Shown here piece by piece: positions 1 to 7,629 of a DNA stretch of 36,265 nucleotides. The position numbers and the translations under genes are program-made. The stretch comes from an uncultured Actinomycetes bacterium (GTDB lineage: Bacteria; Actinomycetota; Actinomycetes; Mycobacteriales; Mycobacteriaceae), in NCBI GenBank assembly GCA_903877095.1, contig CAIRCP010000021.1:1-36265 (forward strand), given 5' to 3'. How positions within the stretch are numbered: position 1 is the stretch's first letter; each line of letters begins with the position of its first letter. The notes beneath the pieces were generated by a model. That model made no database searches, was not told where the DNA came from, and saw only the letters and a program-made list of their open reading frames with translations.

Positions 1-192
1 GGCGTGCCCACCGCCGCGACGGCTACGCCGGCGCCCGCACCGGCGCCGGACCCGGCCGCGCCGCCGCCCGCCGCAGCGCTGGCAGCACCCATCGCACCGC
101 CGCCCGCCGCTCCGGTCACTCCGCTGGCGGCTTCGGCACCGGTCGTGCCGCCCCCGCCGGTCGAGCCCCCACCGGCACCTGCGGCCCAGTAA
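1..192 (+). CDS. C-terminal part of a Pro/Ala-rich protein (Rv0040c/Mtc28-like by context), 5' end outside window
   Basis: The frame is open from the first base and ends in TAA at 190-192. The 63 visible residues are almost entirely Pro, Ala and Val, in PAPAP and PPP runs, a low-complexity tail and not a folded domain. The next gene is a homologue of Rv0039c. In M. tuberculosis the neighbour of that gene is Rv0040c, which encodes the secreted proline-rich antigen Mtc28, so this is probably the tail of that protein. The identification rests on composition and position, because the part with a diagnostic fold lies upstream of the window. A GTG at 4-6 is only an internal codon. Confidence 0.6.
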   Translation, partial: GVPTAATATPAPAPAPDPAAPPPAAALAAPIAPPPAAPVTPLAASAPVVPPPPVEPPPAPAAQ

Positions 193-209
193 CTCCCGGC
201 GCGGGCTCG

Positions 210-215
210 TATCCT
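210..215 (+). promoter_or_regulatory. Candidate -10 element (TATCCT) for a leaderless transcript
   Basis: TATCCT fits TANNNT and is separated by six bases from the ATG at 222. That spacing would place the transcription start on or next to the start codon. There is no Shine-Dalgarno sequence. No clear -35 element is visible. Confidence 0.4.
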
Positions 216-221
216 CAACTG

Positions 222-575
222 ATGACTGTCGCAGCGGTTGTCTGTCTCGGCTTGGCCGTGTTGATCGGCGGGTCCGGGCTGTGGACGCTGGCCCGCACGC
301 CGGGAGTCGATCTCACCGCCCAGGTGGTGCGCGCCGTGGCGCCGACGCAGATCGCGGCGGCGGTGATGCTGGCCGCCGGTGCGATCGTGGCCCTGGCCGC
401 CGGCGGGCAGTTCGGATGGATCACGATGATCGCCGGCGTCATCGGGGCGGTCGCGACGATAGCCGCCGGGTCATGGCAGGGTGCCCGCTACGCCGCCCGC
501 CGGGAAGCGGCAGCCGGCGGCTGCGGCTCCGGGGAGGGCTGTGGTGGCTGCGCCAAGATCTGCGGGACGAGCTAG
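222..575 (+). CDS. Small membrane protein with Cys-rich tail (Rv0039c-like)
   Basis: This 117-residue protein has a first hydrophobic segment at about residues 3-23 and a second hydrophobic stretch at about 43-80, probably two helices. A basic segment with WQGARYAARRE follows, and then a Gly/Cys tail, CGSGEGCGGCAKIC. Size, position and orientation (between the Mtc28-like gene and a convergent yqgE) match the conserved transmembrane protein Rv0039c. The function is unknown. The four closely spaced cysteines could bind a metal or undergo thiol chemistry, which is inference only. The ATG start is supported by a TANNNT element six bases upstream. It converges with yqgE, the two stops being 18 bp apart. 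Confidence 0.8.
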   Translation: MTVAAVVCLGLAVLIGGSGLWTLARTPGVDLTAQVVRAVAPTQIAAAVMLAAGAIVALAAGGQFGWITMIAGVIGAVATIAAGSWQGARYAARREAAAGGCGSGEGCGGCAKICGTS

Positions 576-593
576 TCGCGAGCTAGTCGGCTC

Positions 594-1199
594 TTAGTTG
601 CGGCTGAGGTCGATCGGATGGGTGGCCAGCATCGCCATCGGCAACGGCTGGCGGCGCAGCACCCGTGACCACAGGTCGACGCGCGGCTGCACCAGCACGT
701 CAGAAGGCAAGGCGGACAACACGATCCAGTCGTTGCGTTCGATCTCGCCCTCAAGCTGACCGATGGTCCACCCCGAGTAGCCGGCGAAAATCCGCACCCC
801 CTCGACCACGGCGGCGATCAGTTCCGGATCGGCATCGAGGTCGACCATGACGATCCGCCCGGCCACGTGCCGCAGACCCGTCACTCCCTCCGGGTCGGCG
901 CCGACGCGCAGGATGCCCAGGCACAGGGCGGCATCGCGCTTGACCGGGCCACCGATGAACATGGACTTCGGCTTTGCCGTCAGATCGGCCCACTGCGGCA
1001 GGACGTTGTAGACGGCCATCTCACTGGGCCGGTTCAGCACAACGCCAAGCGTCCCGCCGTCGTTGTGCTCGACGACGTAGATGACACTTCGCCGGAACGT
1101 CGGCTCCAGCAGTTCGATGTTGGCAAGCAGTAGCGTTCCCGCCCGCACCCTGTTCGCTGCGGGCGCGAGGAAGTCCTCCGGATCTTCGGACTGCGCCAC
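594..1199 (-). CDS. YqgE/AlgH family protein (Rv0038-like)
   Basis: The product has 201 residues, the usual length for the YqgE/AlgH (DUF179) family. Family hallmarks are the N-terminal [10 protein letters not shown], then [23 protein letters not shown], the FIGGPV loop, and [16 protein letters not shown] near the middle of the C-terminal half. It is a soluble protein of poorly defined function; in some proteobacteria the family was linked to transcriptional control. The start is GTG, with no obvious ribosome binding site. It is divergent from the MFS gene, with little space between them, so the two may share a promoter region. Confidence 0.9.
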   Translation of the reverse strand: MAQSEDPEDFLAPAANRVRAGTLLLANIELLEPTFRRSVIYVVEHNDGGTLGVVLNRPSEMAVYNVLPQWADLTAKPKSMFIGGPVKRDAALCLGILRVGADPEGVTGLRHVAGRIVMVDLDADPELIAAVVEGVRIFAGYSGWTIGQLEGEIERNDWIVLSALPSDVLVQPRVDLWSRVLRRQPLPMAMLATHPIDLSRN

Positions 1200-1240
1200 C
1201 TGACCATCATGGCATGGGTCTGCGTCGTCATCAGGCTTTG

Positions 1241-1246
1241 TACTGT
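1241..1246 (+). promoter_or_regulatory. Candidate -10 element (TACTGT) before the MFS gene
   Basis: TACTGT fits TANNNT and lies six bases before GTG at 1253. This favours a leaderless start at 1253 over the longer frame beginning with ATG at 1214. Confidence 0.35.
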
Positions 1247-1252
1247 TGGTCC

Positions 1253-2524
1253 GTGGTCGACGCCCGCGCCTCCGGCTCGCTGTGGCGATCGGTACGAAGC
1301 CTGCCGGACTTCTGGCGGTTGCTGGAGTTGCGGGCGGCCAGTCAGTTCGGCGACGGGTTGTTCCAAGCCGGGTTGGCCGGCGGGCTGTTGTTCAACCCCG
1401 AGCGGGCCGCCGGTCCGTGGGCGATCGCGGGAGCCTTCGCGGTGCTGTTCCTGCCGTATTCGCTGCTCGGCCCGTTCGCCGGGGCGCTGCTGGACCGCTG
1501 GGATCGGCGTGCGGTGTTGATCGGCGCGAACGCCGCCCGGATGGCGGCCATCCTCGGGGTGGGCGCGCTGCTGGCGTTCGGGGCGCGGGATCTCTTCGTG
1601 CTGTTCGGAGCGCTGGTCGTCAACGGTCTGAGCCGGTTCGTGACGTCCGGCCTCGCGGCGGCGCTCCCGGACGTCGTTCCCCGCGAGCAGGTCGTGACGA
1701 TGAACTCGGTGGCCACCGCCACCGGCGCCACCGCGACGTTCCTGGGCGCCAATTTCATGCTGCTGCCACGCTGGCTGGTCGGTACCGACGACACCGGCGC
1801 CGCGGCCGTCATCCTCCTGGTGGCCATCCCGGTGGCTATCGCGTTCGTGTTGTCGACACGTTTTCGCCCGCATGTGCTCGGTCCGGATCACACCGCCGTC
1901 CACGGCTCCACGGTGTACGCGGTGGCCTCCGGGTGGGGTTACGGAATGCGCGCCGTCGCGGCGACCCCGTCGGTGGCCGCGACGCTGTCCGGTCTTGCCG
2001 CCCACCGGATGGTGCTGGGCATCAACACCCTCGTCGTTCTGGTGCTCGTCCGGCATACCGGCACATCGGATCTGGGCGGCCTGGGCACGGTGGTGGTGTT
2101 CGTCGCCGCGACGGGCGGTGGAGCCTTTCTGGCGAATGTGTTCACCCCGTCGGCGGTGCGCCGGTGGGGCCGGTATTCCACTGCCAACGCGGCGCTGCTG
2201 GCCGCGGCGGTGATCCAAATCGGTGGCGCGACAATGCGTCTCACCGTGATGGTGCTTTGCGGATTCCTGCTCGGAATGGCGGGTCAGACGGTGAAGCTGT
2301 GCGCCGACACCGCCATGCAGATCGACGTCGACGACGCGCTGCGCGGACATGTCTTCGCCATTCAGGACGCGCTGTTCTGGATGGCGTTCATCGCCGCCAC
2401 CACCGCGGCGGCCGCCGTCATCCCCGCCGACGGCCATTCGCCGCTGCTGGCGCTGGCCGGCTCGGCGGTATACCTGGCCGGACTCGCGCTGCACGCGCGG
2501 CTCGGCCGCCGTCGCGTCGGCTAG
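1253..2524 (+). CDS. MFS transporter (Rv0037c-like)
   Basis: The protein has about 423 residues with roughly twelve hydrophobic segments. The loop between the second and third helices reads [13 protein letters not shown], the typical MFS motif-A region (G-x-L-D-R-x-x-R-R) of drug/metabolite efflux proteins of the major facilitator superfamily. The substrate cannot be deduced. The frame is open back to ATG at 1214 (436 residues), but that start is 14 bp from the divergent yqgE start with no ribosome site. GTG 1253 has a correctly spaced TANNNT element, so I prefer it. The stop codon TAG is itself part of the -10 element of the next gene. Confidence 0.85.
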   Translation: MVDARASGSLWRSVRSLPDFWRLLELRAASQFGDGLFQAGLAGGLLFNPERAAGPWAIAGAFAVLFLPYSLLGPFAGALLDRWDRRAVLIGANAARMAAILGVGALLAFGARDLFVLFGALVVNGLSRFVTSGLAAALPDVVPREQVVTMNSVATATGATATFLGANFMLLPRWLVGTDDTGAAAVILLVAIPVAIAFVLSTRFRPHVLGPDHTAVHGSTVYAVASGWGYGMRAVAATPSVAATLSGLAAHRMVLGINTLVVLVLVRHTGTSDLGGLGTVVVFVAATGGGAFLANVFTPSAVRRWGRYSTANAALLAAAVIQIGGATMRLTVMVLCGFLLGMAGQTVKLCADTAMQIDVDDALRGHVFAIQDALFWMAFIAATTAAAAVIPADGHSPLLALAGSAVYLAGLALHARLGRRRVG

Positions 2525-2527
2525 ATT
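2522..2527 (+). promoter_or_regulatory. Candidate -10 element (TAGATT) overlapping a stop codon
   Basis: TAGATT fits TANNNT, includes the stop codon of the MFS gene and ends seven bases before the ATG at 2535. This is consistent with an internal leaderless promoter. Confidence 0.4.
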
Positions 2528-2534
2528 GCGTGCC

Positions 2535-3308
2535 ATGAGCCTGGCTGGGCCGGTGGTCGACGATCTGCACGCCGAGAGCGAGGCGCTCGACGCGCTGGTG
2601 GCCGGGCTGGCACCCGAGCAGTGGAGGTTGGCGACTCCGGCCCCCGGGTGGACGATCGCCCATCAGATCGGGCATCTGTGGTGGACCGATCGGGTGGCGT
2701 TGCTGTCGGTCACCGACGAGGCCGCGTTCGACGCGCTTGTGGCGGACTCGCAGGAGACGGCCGCGACCTTCGTCGACGACGCGGCCAACGACGCGGCGGC
2801 GGTATCACCAGACGAGCTACTTGCGAACTGGCGCCGAACCCGGGCCGAGCTGCACGCCGCGCTTCGGACGGTGTCCGACGGCCGCAAACTGCGCTGGTTC
2901 GGTCCGCCGATGAGCGGGACGTCGATGGCCACCGCCCGGCTGATGGAGACCTGGGCGCACGGCGTGGACGTCGTCGACACGCTGGGGGCCGAGGTAGTTC
3001 CGTCGACGCGCTTGAAATCCGTTGCGCACCTTGGGGTTCGCGCGCGTGACTACGCCTATCTGGTGAACGGTCGGACGCCGCCGTCCGAGCCGTTCCGGGT
3101 GGAACTCACCGCGCTCGACGGCGAGGTGTGGACGTGGGGCCCGGCCGACGCAGCCCAACGGGTCAGCGGGTCGGCGTTGGATTTCTGCTATCTGGTCACC
3201 CAGCGACGGCCACGCGCCGATCTCGACGTGGTGACCGAGGGACCAGATGCGCAGGAGTGGCTGGCGATCGCGCAAGCCTTCGCGGGCCCGCCCGGCGTGG
3301 GGCGCTGA
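2535..3308 (+). CDS. Maleylpyruvate isomerase/DinB-like metalloenzyme fold protein (Rv0036c-like)
   Basis: The protein has 257 residues. The N-terminal half is a DinB-type four-helix bundle as in mycothiol-dependent maleylpyruvate isomerases. [21 protein letters not shown] supplies the first metal-ligand His, and [10 protein letters not shown] supplies the later His. The family often uses mycothiol as thiol cofactor. The actual substrate is unknown. The ATG at 2535 gives the family length and sits behind a TANNNT element; the open frame upstream is an artefact of the GC-rich MFS coding region. It lies directly after the MFS gene, as in Rv0037c-Rv0036c. Confidence 0.85.
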   Translation: MSLAGPVVDDLHAESEALDALVAGLAPEQWRLATPAPGWTIAHQIGHLWWTDRVALLSVTDEAAFDALVADSQETAATFVDDAANDAAAVSPDELLANWRRTRAELHAALRTVSDGRKLRWFGPPMSGTSMATARLMETWAHGVDVVDTLGAEVVPSTRLKSVAHLGVRARDYAYLVNGRTPPSEPFRVELTALDGEVWTWGPADAAQRVSGSALDFCYLVTQRRPRADLDVVTEGPDAQEWLAIAQAFAGPPGVGR

Positions 3309-3309
3309 G

Positions 3310-3705
3310 CCGGATTGAATTCGGGCAGATGCTTTTCCAGCGGATCGTCGATACCGACCTTGCCCTGCTCGTACAGCTGGAGCAGCGCCGTCGTCGTCGA
3401 CAGGATCTTGGTCAGCGGCGCCGAACGCCCGGCGGAACACGATCTTGCCGCCGTGCCCGATCTGCACGACCGCACCCGGCAGCCTGGGGACGGCGATGGC
3501 GTCGTCCACCAGCCGGGCCACTCCCGTGAAATCCCCCTCGGGGACAACCGGTTCCGGGACGACGGTGGGTGTGGGGCTGGCAGAACTGGTTGTGGGTGAT
3601 GCGGCGGGAACGGACGGGGCTGTGGTGAGCGCGCGCACGACGGGGGAACGACCATGCTCAGCGCGACGGCCGCTGCCGCGCAAGTCTCCCGTCGGTTCGT
3701 CGCAT
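3310..3705 (-). pseudogene. Decayed beta-lactamase-like serine hydrolase (class C / DUF-type esterase family)
   Basis: Homology is spread over different minus-strand frames. A short start (ATG at 3705-3703, MRRTDGRLAR) leads out of frame into a signal-peptide-like segment (AAAVALSMVVPPS). In another frame come EGDFTGVARLVDDAI and GAVVQIGHGGKIVFRRAFG. In a third comes LTKILSTTTALLQLYEQGKV with DDPLEKHLPEFN. In the family about 40 residues, including the DLASLTK motif, separate FRRAFG from LTK. Here they are joined directly and the catalytic SxxK serine position reads Pro (PLTK). Homology stops at the end of the Rv0036c-like gene, so about two thirds of the enzyme is missing. The gene began one base after the stop of the GT39 remnant, suggesting a former operon. 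Confidence 0.75.
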
Positions 3706-3706
3706 G

Positions 3707-4555
3707 TCAGTCCAGATGACCTAAGCCAGGCCAGATTTCGGCCCAGTCGCCCTTGGGTGCCGAACACAGCGAGACGACGGCATGGCCGGACTTTTCCTGG
3801 TTCTCGACGCCGTCCGGCAGGGTGATGCGGCTGATTTCCCGGACTTCACCCCAGGCGCGCTGCAGATAGCCGGCTTTGAAGCGGCCGACGCACAGGACGG
3901 TGTCGGGCCGGCCGGGTGGCGGACCCCACAGGGCGTAATTGTTGTGGCCACTGAAGACCGGACGGTCCACCCCGCGTGCCGGTCCGAGGAGCGACAGCGC
4001 CCCGGCCTCGCCGTAATTGCTGGTGAAGAACGGCACGTCGGCAGGAACGTCGGCCGTCGCCGCCGCCACCTGCTCGACGAACTGCGGCCACCCGTAGGTC
4101 TCGACCAGGACCGGACTGATCTGGCGCAGCGCGTTGGAGGAGCGCACCGACAGAACCGGCAGCCAGAGCAGAACCGCCGCGATGAACGATGCGGGCTCAT
4201 GCTGTTTCGCCGGGAGGTTTTGTCGACCAGGGGGCCGCCCGCCGAGCTCGGCGGCCAGCGCCGCGGCGAGCAGGATGCAGCCGATCTGAAGGGCGATGGC
4301 CACCAACCGAAGTGGCAGGAGTCCACCGGGCAGCCCTGCCGCGACCCGCGCCAGCAACGGTGTCAGCGGCGGCTGGTCGACGTACCCCCACGCCGGGTGC
4401 CGACCGCAGATGACGTAGTAGAACTCGTCGCGGTGCCAGCCGTACCGGGTGGAGACCGCGAGGCGCACGACAGCGGCCGCCGCGGCGACCAGGCCGACCG
4501 CACCCCAGGCGAACCGGGATCGTACGCCGGATTCGGCGGCGGCCATTGCTCGCAT
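3707..4555 (-). CDS. Internally deleted GT39-type glycosyltransferase, probably non-functional
   Basis: This is an open frame of 282 residues. Residues 1-110 match the start of GT39/ArnT-like membrane mannosyltransferases: a first membrane helix, then WHRDEFYYVICGRHPAW and GYVDQPPLTPLLAR, the lumenal loop with the catalytic acidic residues. After one more helix the sequence jumps near residue 110 (LGGRPPGRQNLPAKQHEP) to the family's C-terminal part: one helix, then GWPQFVEQV, FFTSNYGEAGAL, SGHNNYALWGPPP and the WAEIWP ending. Full-length relatives have about 500 residues, so some 200 residues with most membrane helices are missing although the frame is kept. ATG 4555 or 4546 are possible starts; a GGAG at about 4558-4561 better suits 4546. 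Confidence 0.7.
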   Translation of the reverse strand: MRAMAAAESGVRSRFAWGAVGLVAAAAAVVRLAVSTRYGWHRDEFYYVICGRHPAWGYVDQPPLTPLLARVAAGLPGGLLPLRLVAIALQIGCILLAAALAAELGGRPPGRQNLPAKQHEPASFIAAVLLWLPVLSVRSSNALRQISPVLVETYGWPQFVEQVAAATADVPADVPFFTSNYGEAGALSLLGPARGVDRPVFSGHNNYALWGPPPGRPDTVLCVGRFKAGYLQRAWGEVREISRITLPDGVENQEKSGHAVVSLCSAPKGDWAEIWPGLGHLD

Positions 4556-4833
4556 CGCTCCACCCTAGGAGGCAGTTACCTCCCGAGCGCGCCGATGACA
4601 GCCGCGACGCGATCCTCGAACGGGCCGTACGCGGACAACACCGGCAACTCGGGGTGCTCGGCCCTGGATTGGGCCTATTCCCGGAACCGCCGCTCCTTCA
4701 CGATTCTTTCCCCCGACGTGGCAGTACGTGGCGGCCAAGGCCTTCGTGGCGTGGAGCGACACCCCAAAATCTGAATGATGCTCAGTCCATTGACATTTGA
4801 CTGGTGCTGGCGCCACCACCACACCACGCAGTT
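4556..4833. other. Non-coding or decayed stretch
   Basis: No convincing complete gene was found. On the plus strand, around 4700-4773, one frame reads PPTWQYVAAKAFVAWSD and ends in TGA, which looks like a genuine C-terminus of an unidentified protein. Its upstream part cannot be followed. Together with the two damaged genes to the left, this suggests an area of gene loss. Confidence 0.35.
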
Positions 4834-5343
4834 TCACGCCACGGGACTCGCCCCGTCGGCCGTGCCGTCCCCGTCGACGTCGGTCAGGGCGACGTCCCAG
4901 CGGCCGTCGTGATCGGTGTCGAAGTAACCGGTCCGGAAGGATCCGTCCGCGCCGGCCTGAAAGGCCCGGTCGGCCAGGCCGTCACGGTCGGCGTCGACGA
5001 ACCGGTCCGCCACACCGTCCCCGTCGAAGTCGCCGCCGGTGTGCACGGTCCCGTCGAGGCCGAACCAGCGCATCGGGCCGCCCGGCGCGCCGCGGGACAC
5101 CGCCCAGGTGCCGGATCCGTCGTCGGTGTAGCGGGCCTCCGCAGTGCCGTCATCGTCGGCGTCGAGCACGGTGTAGTCGCCCATACCGTCACCGTCGCCG
5201 TCGCCCATGGCGTCGTCGAAGAGTCCGTCTCCGTCGAGGTCGGCCCGCACGCCGTCAAGCACGCCGTCACCATTGAGGTCGATATCCGGGTGACCGGTCC
5301 ACATCGACGCCGTGCCGTCGCTGCTGTCCAAGCAGTAATCCAT
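4834..5343 (-). CDS. Calcium-binding-repeat protein (Rv3906c-like)
   Basis: The protein has 169 residues and no signal peptide or membrane segment that I can see. It is very acidic and built from about eight copies of a DxDxDG-xx-D loop (e.g. DLNGDGVLD, DLDGDGLFD, DFDGDGVAD, DADRDGLAD, DTDHDGRWD, DVDGDGTAD). Such loops bind calcium in EF-hand, dockerin and thrombospondin type 3 repeats. The length equals that of Rv3906c, the M. tuberculosis neighbour of pcnA, as I remember it. The ATG is six bases after the pcnA stop, so it is co-transcribed with pcnA. A calcium-dependent structural role is inference; no experiment is known to me. Confidence 0.8.
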   Translation of the reverse strand: MDYCLDSSDGTASMWTGHPDIDLNGDGVLDGVRADLDGDGLFDDAMGDGDGDGMGDYTVLDADDDGTAEARYTDDGSGTWAVSRGAPGGPMRWFGLDGTVHTGGDFDGDGVADRFVDADRDGLADRAFQAGADGSFRTGYFDTDHDGRWDVALTDVDGDGTADGASPVA

Positions 5344-5349
5344 GCCTGG

Positions 5350-6801
5350 TTAGACGGATTCGCCGCCCCTCGCGTTCCACCAGGAAATCAGCTCAGCGGT
5401 GGCTTCCTCGCGACTGAGCGGACCGCGGTCCAGGCGCAGTTCCTTGAGGTGGCTCCACGCCTGCCCGACGTGCGGGCCGGCCGGGATGCCGAGGATCTCC
5501 ATGATGGCGTTGCCGTCGAGGTCGGGCCGGACGCGGGCCAGATCCTCCTTGGCCGCCAACTCCGCAATGCGCTGCTCGAGGCCGTCGTAGTTGGACTGCA
5601 ACCGAGCCGCGCGTCGTTTGTTGCGGGTGGTGCAGTCGGCCCGGACCAGCTTGTGCAGCCGCGGCAGCAGCGGCCCGGCGTCGGTCACATAGCGGCGCAC
5701 CGCCGAGTCGGTCCACCGGCCGTCACCGTAGCCGTGGAAGCGCAGGTGCAGGTACACCAACTGGGAGACGTCGTCGACCATCTGCTTGGAGTACTTCAGC
5801 GCCCGCATCCGCTTGCGCACCATTTTGGCGCCGACCACCTCGTGGTGATGGAAACTCACCCCGCCGTCGGTCTCGTGGCGGCGGGTCGCCGGCTTGCCGA
5901 TGTCGTGCAGCAACGCCGCCCACCGCAACACCAGATCGGGGCCTCCAACACCCTCCAGTTCCACGGCCTGCCGCAACACCGTCAGGGAATGCTGGTAGAC
6001 GTCCTTGTGCTGATGGTGCTCGTCGATCGCCAGGCGCATCCCGCCTACCTCCGGCAGCACCACGTCACCCATCCCGGTCTGCACCATCAACTCGATGCCG
6101 GCCACCGGATTCGCCCCTAGCAGCATCTTGTCCAGTTCGACGGCGACCCGCTCGACGGTGATCCGGGACAGTTGGGGCGCCATCGCGATGATCGCCTCCC
6201 GCACCCGCTCGGCCACCCCGAACTCCAGTTGCGACACGAACCGTGCGGCCCGCAGCATCCGCAGCGGGTCGTCACCGAAGGACACCGACGGCGCGGCGGG
6301 GGTGTCGAGAACCTTGGCGCGAAGCGCAGCCAGCCCGCCGAGCGGATCGAGGAACTCCCCCGGTCCGTCGGCGTCGATCCGAACGGCCATCGCATTGGCG
6401 GTGAAGTCCCGGCGCACCAGATCGTCCTCGAGGCTGTCCCCGAACCGCACCTGAGGGTTTCGCGACACCTGGTCGTAGCTGTCGGCGCGGAACGTGGTGA
6501 TCTCCAGCCGGTGGCCCGCCTTCCCGATGCCGACGGTCCCGAACTCGATGCCGGTGTCCCACATGGCATCCGCCCATGGCCGGACGATGTGCTGGATCTC
6601 ATCGGGCCGGGCGTCGGTGGTGAAGTCCAGGTCCGTCGTCAACCGGCCCAGCACCGCATCGCGAACGCTGCCGCCGACGAGGAACAGACTTCGCCCGGCC
6701 ACCGCGAACCGGCCGCCGATCTCGCGCAGGACGTGCCCGTGCTGGTTGAGCGCCACAGCGGCGCGTGTCAGCAGTTCGGGGTCGTCGGTGGGATCAGGCA
6801 C
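5350..6801 (-). CDS. pcnA: CCA-adding tRNA nucleotidyltransferase / poly(A) polymerase family (Rv3907c)
   Basis: The protein has 483 residues. It adds or repairs the 3'-CCA end of tRNAs, or polyadenylates RNA. The nucleotidyltransferase head has the class II signature at about residues 40-62 (LVGGSVRDAVLGR, then DLDFTTDA with the two metal-binding Asp), followed by RRDFTANAMA. A C-terminal HD domain has LLHDIGKPATRR at about residue 300 and a second His cluster, FHHHEVVG. Neither tRNA at the right edge of this window encodes CCA, so the activity is needed. GTG start. A TAGGCT element on the minus strand lies eight bases upstream (6810-6815), suggesting a leaderless transcript. It is divergent from mutT4. 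Confidence 0.92.
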   Translation of the reverse strand: MPDPTDDPELLTRAAVALNQHGHVLREIGGRFAVAGRSLFLVGGSVRDAVLGRLTTDLDFTTDARPDEIQHIVRPWADAMWDTGIEFGTVGIGKAGHRLEITTFRADSYDQVSRNPQVRFGDSLEDDLVRRDFTANAMAVRIDADGPGEFLDPLGGLAALRAKVLDTPAAPSVSFGDDPLRMLRAARFVSQLEFGVAERVREAIIAMAPQLSRITVERVAVELDKMLLGANPVAGIELMVQTGMGDVVLPEVGGMRLAIDEHHQHKDVYQHSLTVLRQAVELEGVGGPDLVLRWAALLHDIGKPATRRHETDGGVSFHHHEVVGAKMVRKRMRALKYSKQMVDDVSQLVYLHLRFHGYGDGRWTDSAVRRYVTDAGPLLPRLHKLVRADCTTRNKRRAARLQSNYDGLEQRIAELAAKEDLARVRPDLDGNAIMEILGIPAGPHVGQAWSHLKELRLDRGPLSREEATAELISWWNARGGESV

Positions 6802-6809
6802 GTCCGATG

Positions 6810-6815
6810 AGCCTA
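6810..6815 (-). promoter_or_regulatory. Candidate -10 element (TAGGCT) for pcnA
   Basis: On the minus strand TAGGCT (TANNNT) is followed by eight bases and then the GTG start of pcnA. No Shine-Dalgarno sequence is present. No -35 element is evident. Confidence 0.35.
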
Positions 6816-6866
6816 ATGCTCGCTGTCACCGGCGAGTGCACAGCGGGCGGCCAGGAAGGCGGCAAC

Positions 6867-6872
6867 TACTAT
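6867..6872 (+). promoter_or_regulatory. Candidate -10 element (TACTAT) for mutT4
   Basis: TACTAT fits TANNNT and is followed by seven bases and the GTG at 6880. It is a close match to the mycobacterial leaderless arrangement and supports this start. Confidence 0.5.
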
Positions 6873-6879
6873 CACGAAG

Positions 6880-7629
6880 GTGTCGGAGGGCGAAGGAGCC
6901 AAACCACGACGACGCCGCAATTGGCGCCGTGGCGCCGGTCCAGCGGCCCAGGGGTCCGGCGGCAACGTCGCCGCGCCGAAGCCGGACGCTGCATCCGCCA
7001 CCGAATCCGGGGCCGGTGACCGGGCGCGCCAACGTCACCGTCCCGAAGCACGGCTGCGCACCGTCCACGAGACCTCGGCGGGCGGGCTGGTGATCGATGA
7101 CATCGACCGGCCCCGCGATGAGCAGATGGCTGCCCTGATCGGCCGGGTGGACCGGCGCGGGCGCATTCTCTGGTCGCTACCCAAGGGCCACATCGAACAG
7201 GGCGAGACCGCCGAGCAGACCGCGATCCGCGAGGTCGCCGAAGAGACCGGGATTCACGGCCACGTGCTGGCCGCCCTCGGCAGCATCGACTACTGGTTCG
7301 TCACCGAAGGCCGCCGCGTCCACAAGACCGTCCACCACTACCTGATGCGTTTCTCCGGCGGTGAACTGTGCGACGAGGATGTCGAGGTGGCCGAGGTGGC
7401 CTGGGTGCCGGTGGCCGAACTGCCCGACAAACTGGCCTACGCCGACGAACGCCGACTGGCCAGGGTGGCCCACGAGCTGATCGCACGGCTGCATTCCGAC
7501 GGGCTCGCCGCTCTTCCGCCCCTGCCGCCGTCGGCTCCGCGCCGCCGGCCCCAGACCCACAGCCACACCCGCAACCGGCCGCCCCGTGAACAGGGGCCCG
7601 GGGTGAACGGGTCCGGTTCGGGCGGGTGA
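6880..7629 (+). CDS. mutT4: Nudix hydrolase MutT4 (Rv3908)
   Basis: The product has 249 residues. A basic, disordered N-terminus (about 60 residues rich in Arg, Gly and Ala) precedes a Nudix domain. The Nudix box runs from about residue 103 ([12 protein letters not shown], then REVAEETG), with all catalytic Glu present (REVxEE). The enzyme is expected to hydrolyse nucleoside diphosphate derivatives; MutT4 is counted among the mycobacterial nucleotide-pool or RNA-cap sanitising Nudix proteins, but its substrate is not obvious. The C-terminus is a Pro/Arg-rich tail. It overlaps the next start by four bases (GTGA), so the two are translationally coupled. Divergent from pcnA. Confidence 0.9.
   Translation: MSEGEGAKPRRRRNWRRGAGPAAQGSGGNVAAPKPDAASATESGAGDRARQRHRPEARLRTVHETSAGGLVIDDIDRPRDEQMAALIGRVDRRGRILWSLPKGHIEQGETAEQTAIREVAEETGIHGHVLAALGSIDYWFVTEGRRVHKTVHHYLMRFSGGELCDEDVEVAEVAWVPVAELPDKLAYADERRLARVAHELIARLHSDGLAALPPLPPSAPRRRPQTHSHTRNRPPREQGPGVNGSGSGG

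Noticed and set aside
1034..2536. 500-residue minus-strand frame opposite the MFS gene
   Set aside because: Antisense shadow of a GC-rich gene; composition is Arg/His/Gln-rich with no family motif, and the plus strand encodes a clear transporter.
4700..4773. Plus-strand C-terminus-like peptide PPTWQYVAAKAFVAWSD
   Set aside because: Looks like the end of a real protein but cannot be extended upstream or assigned; too short to annotate as a gene.
4565..4837. 90-residue minus-strand frame between the GT39 remnant and the calcium-repeat gene
   Set aside because: No motif, no ribosome site, overlaps the stop of the neighbouring gene; likely chance.
4804..6120. 438-residue plus-strand frame opposite the calcium-repeat gene and pcnA
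   Set aside because: Repeats of valine-rich residues arise as the complement of the DxDGDG codons; pcnA motifs are on the minus strand.
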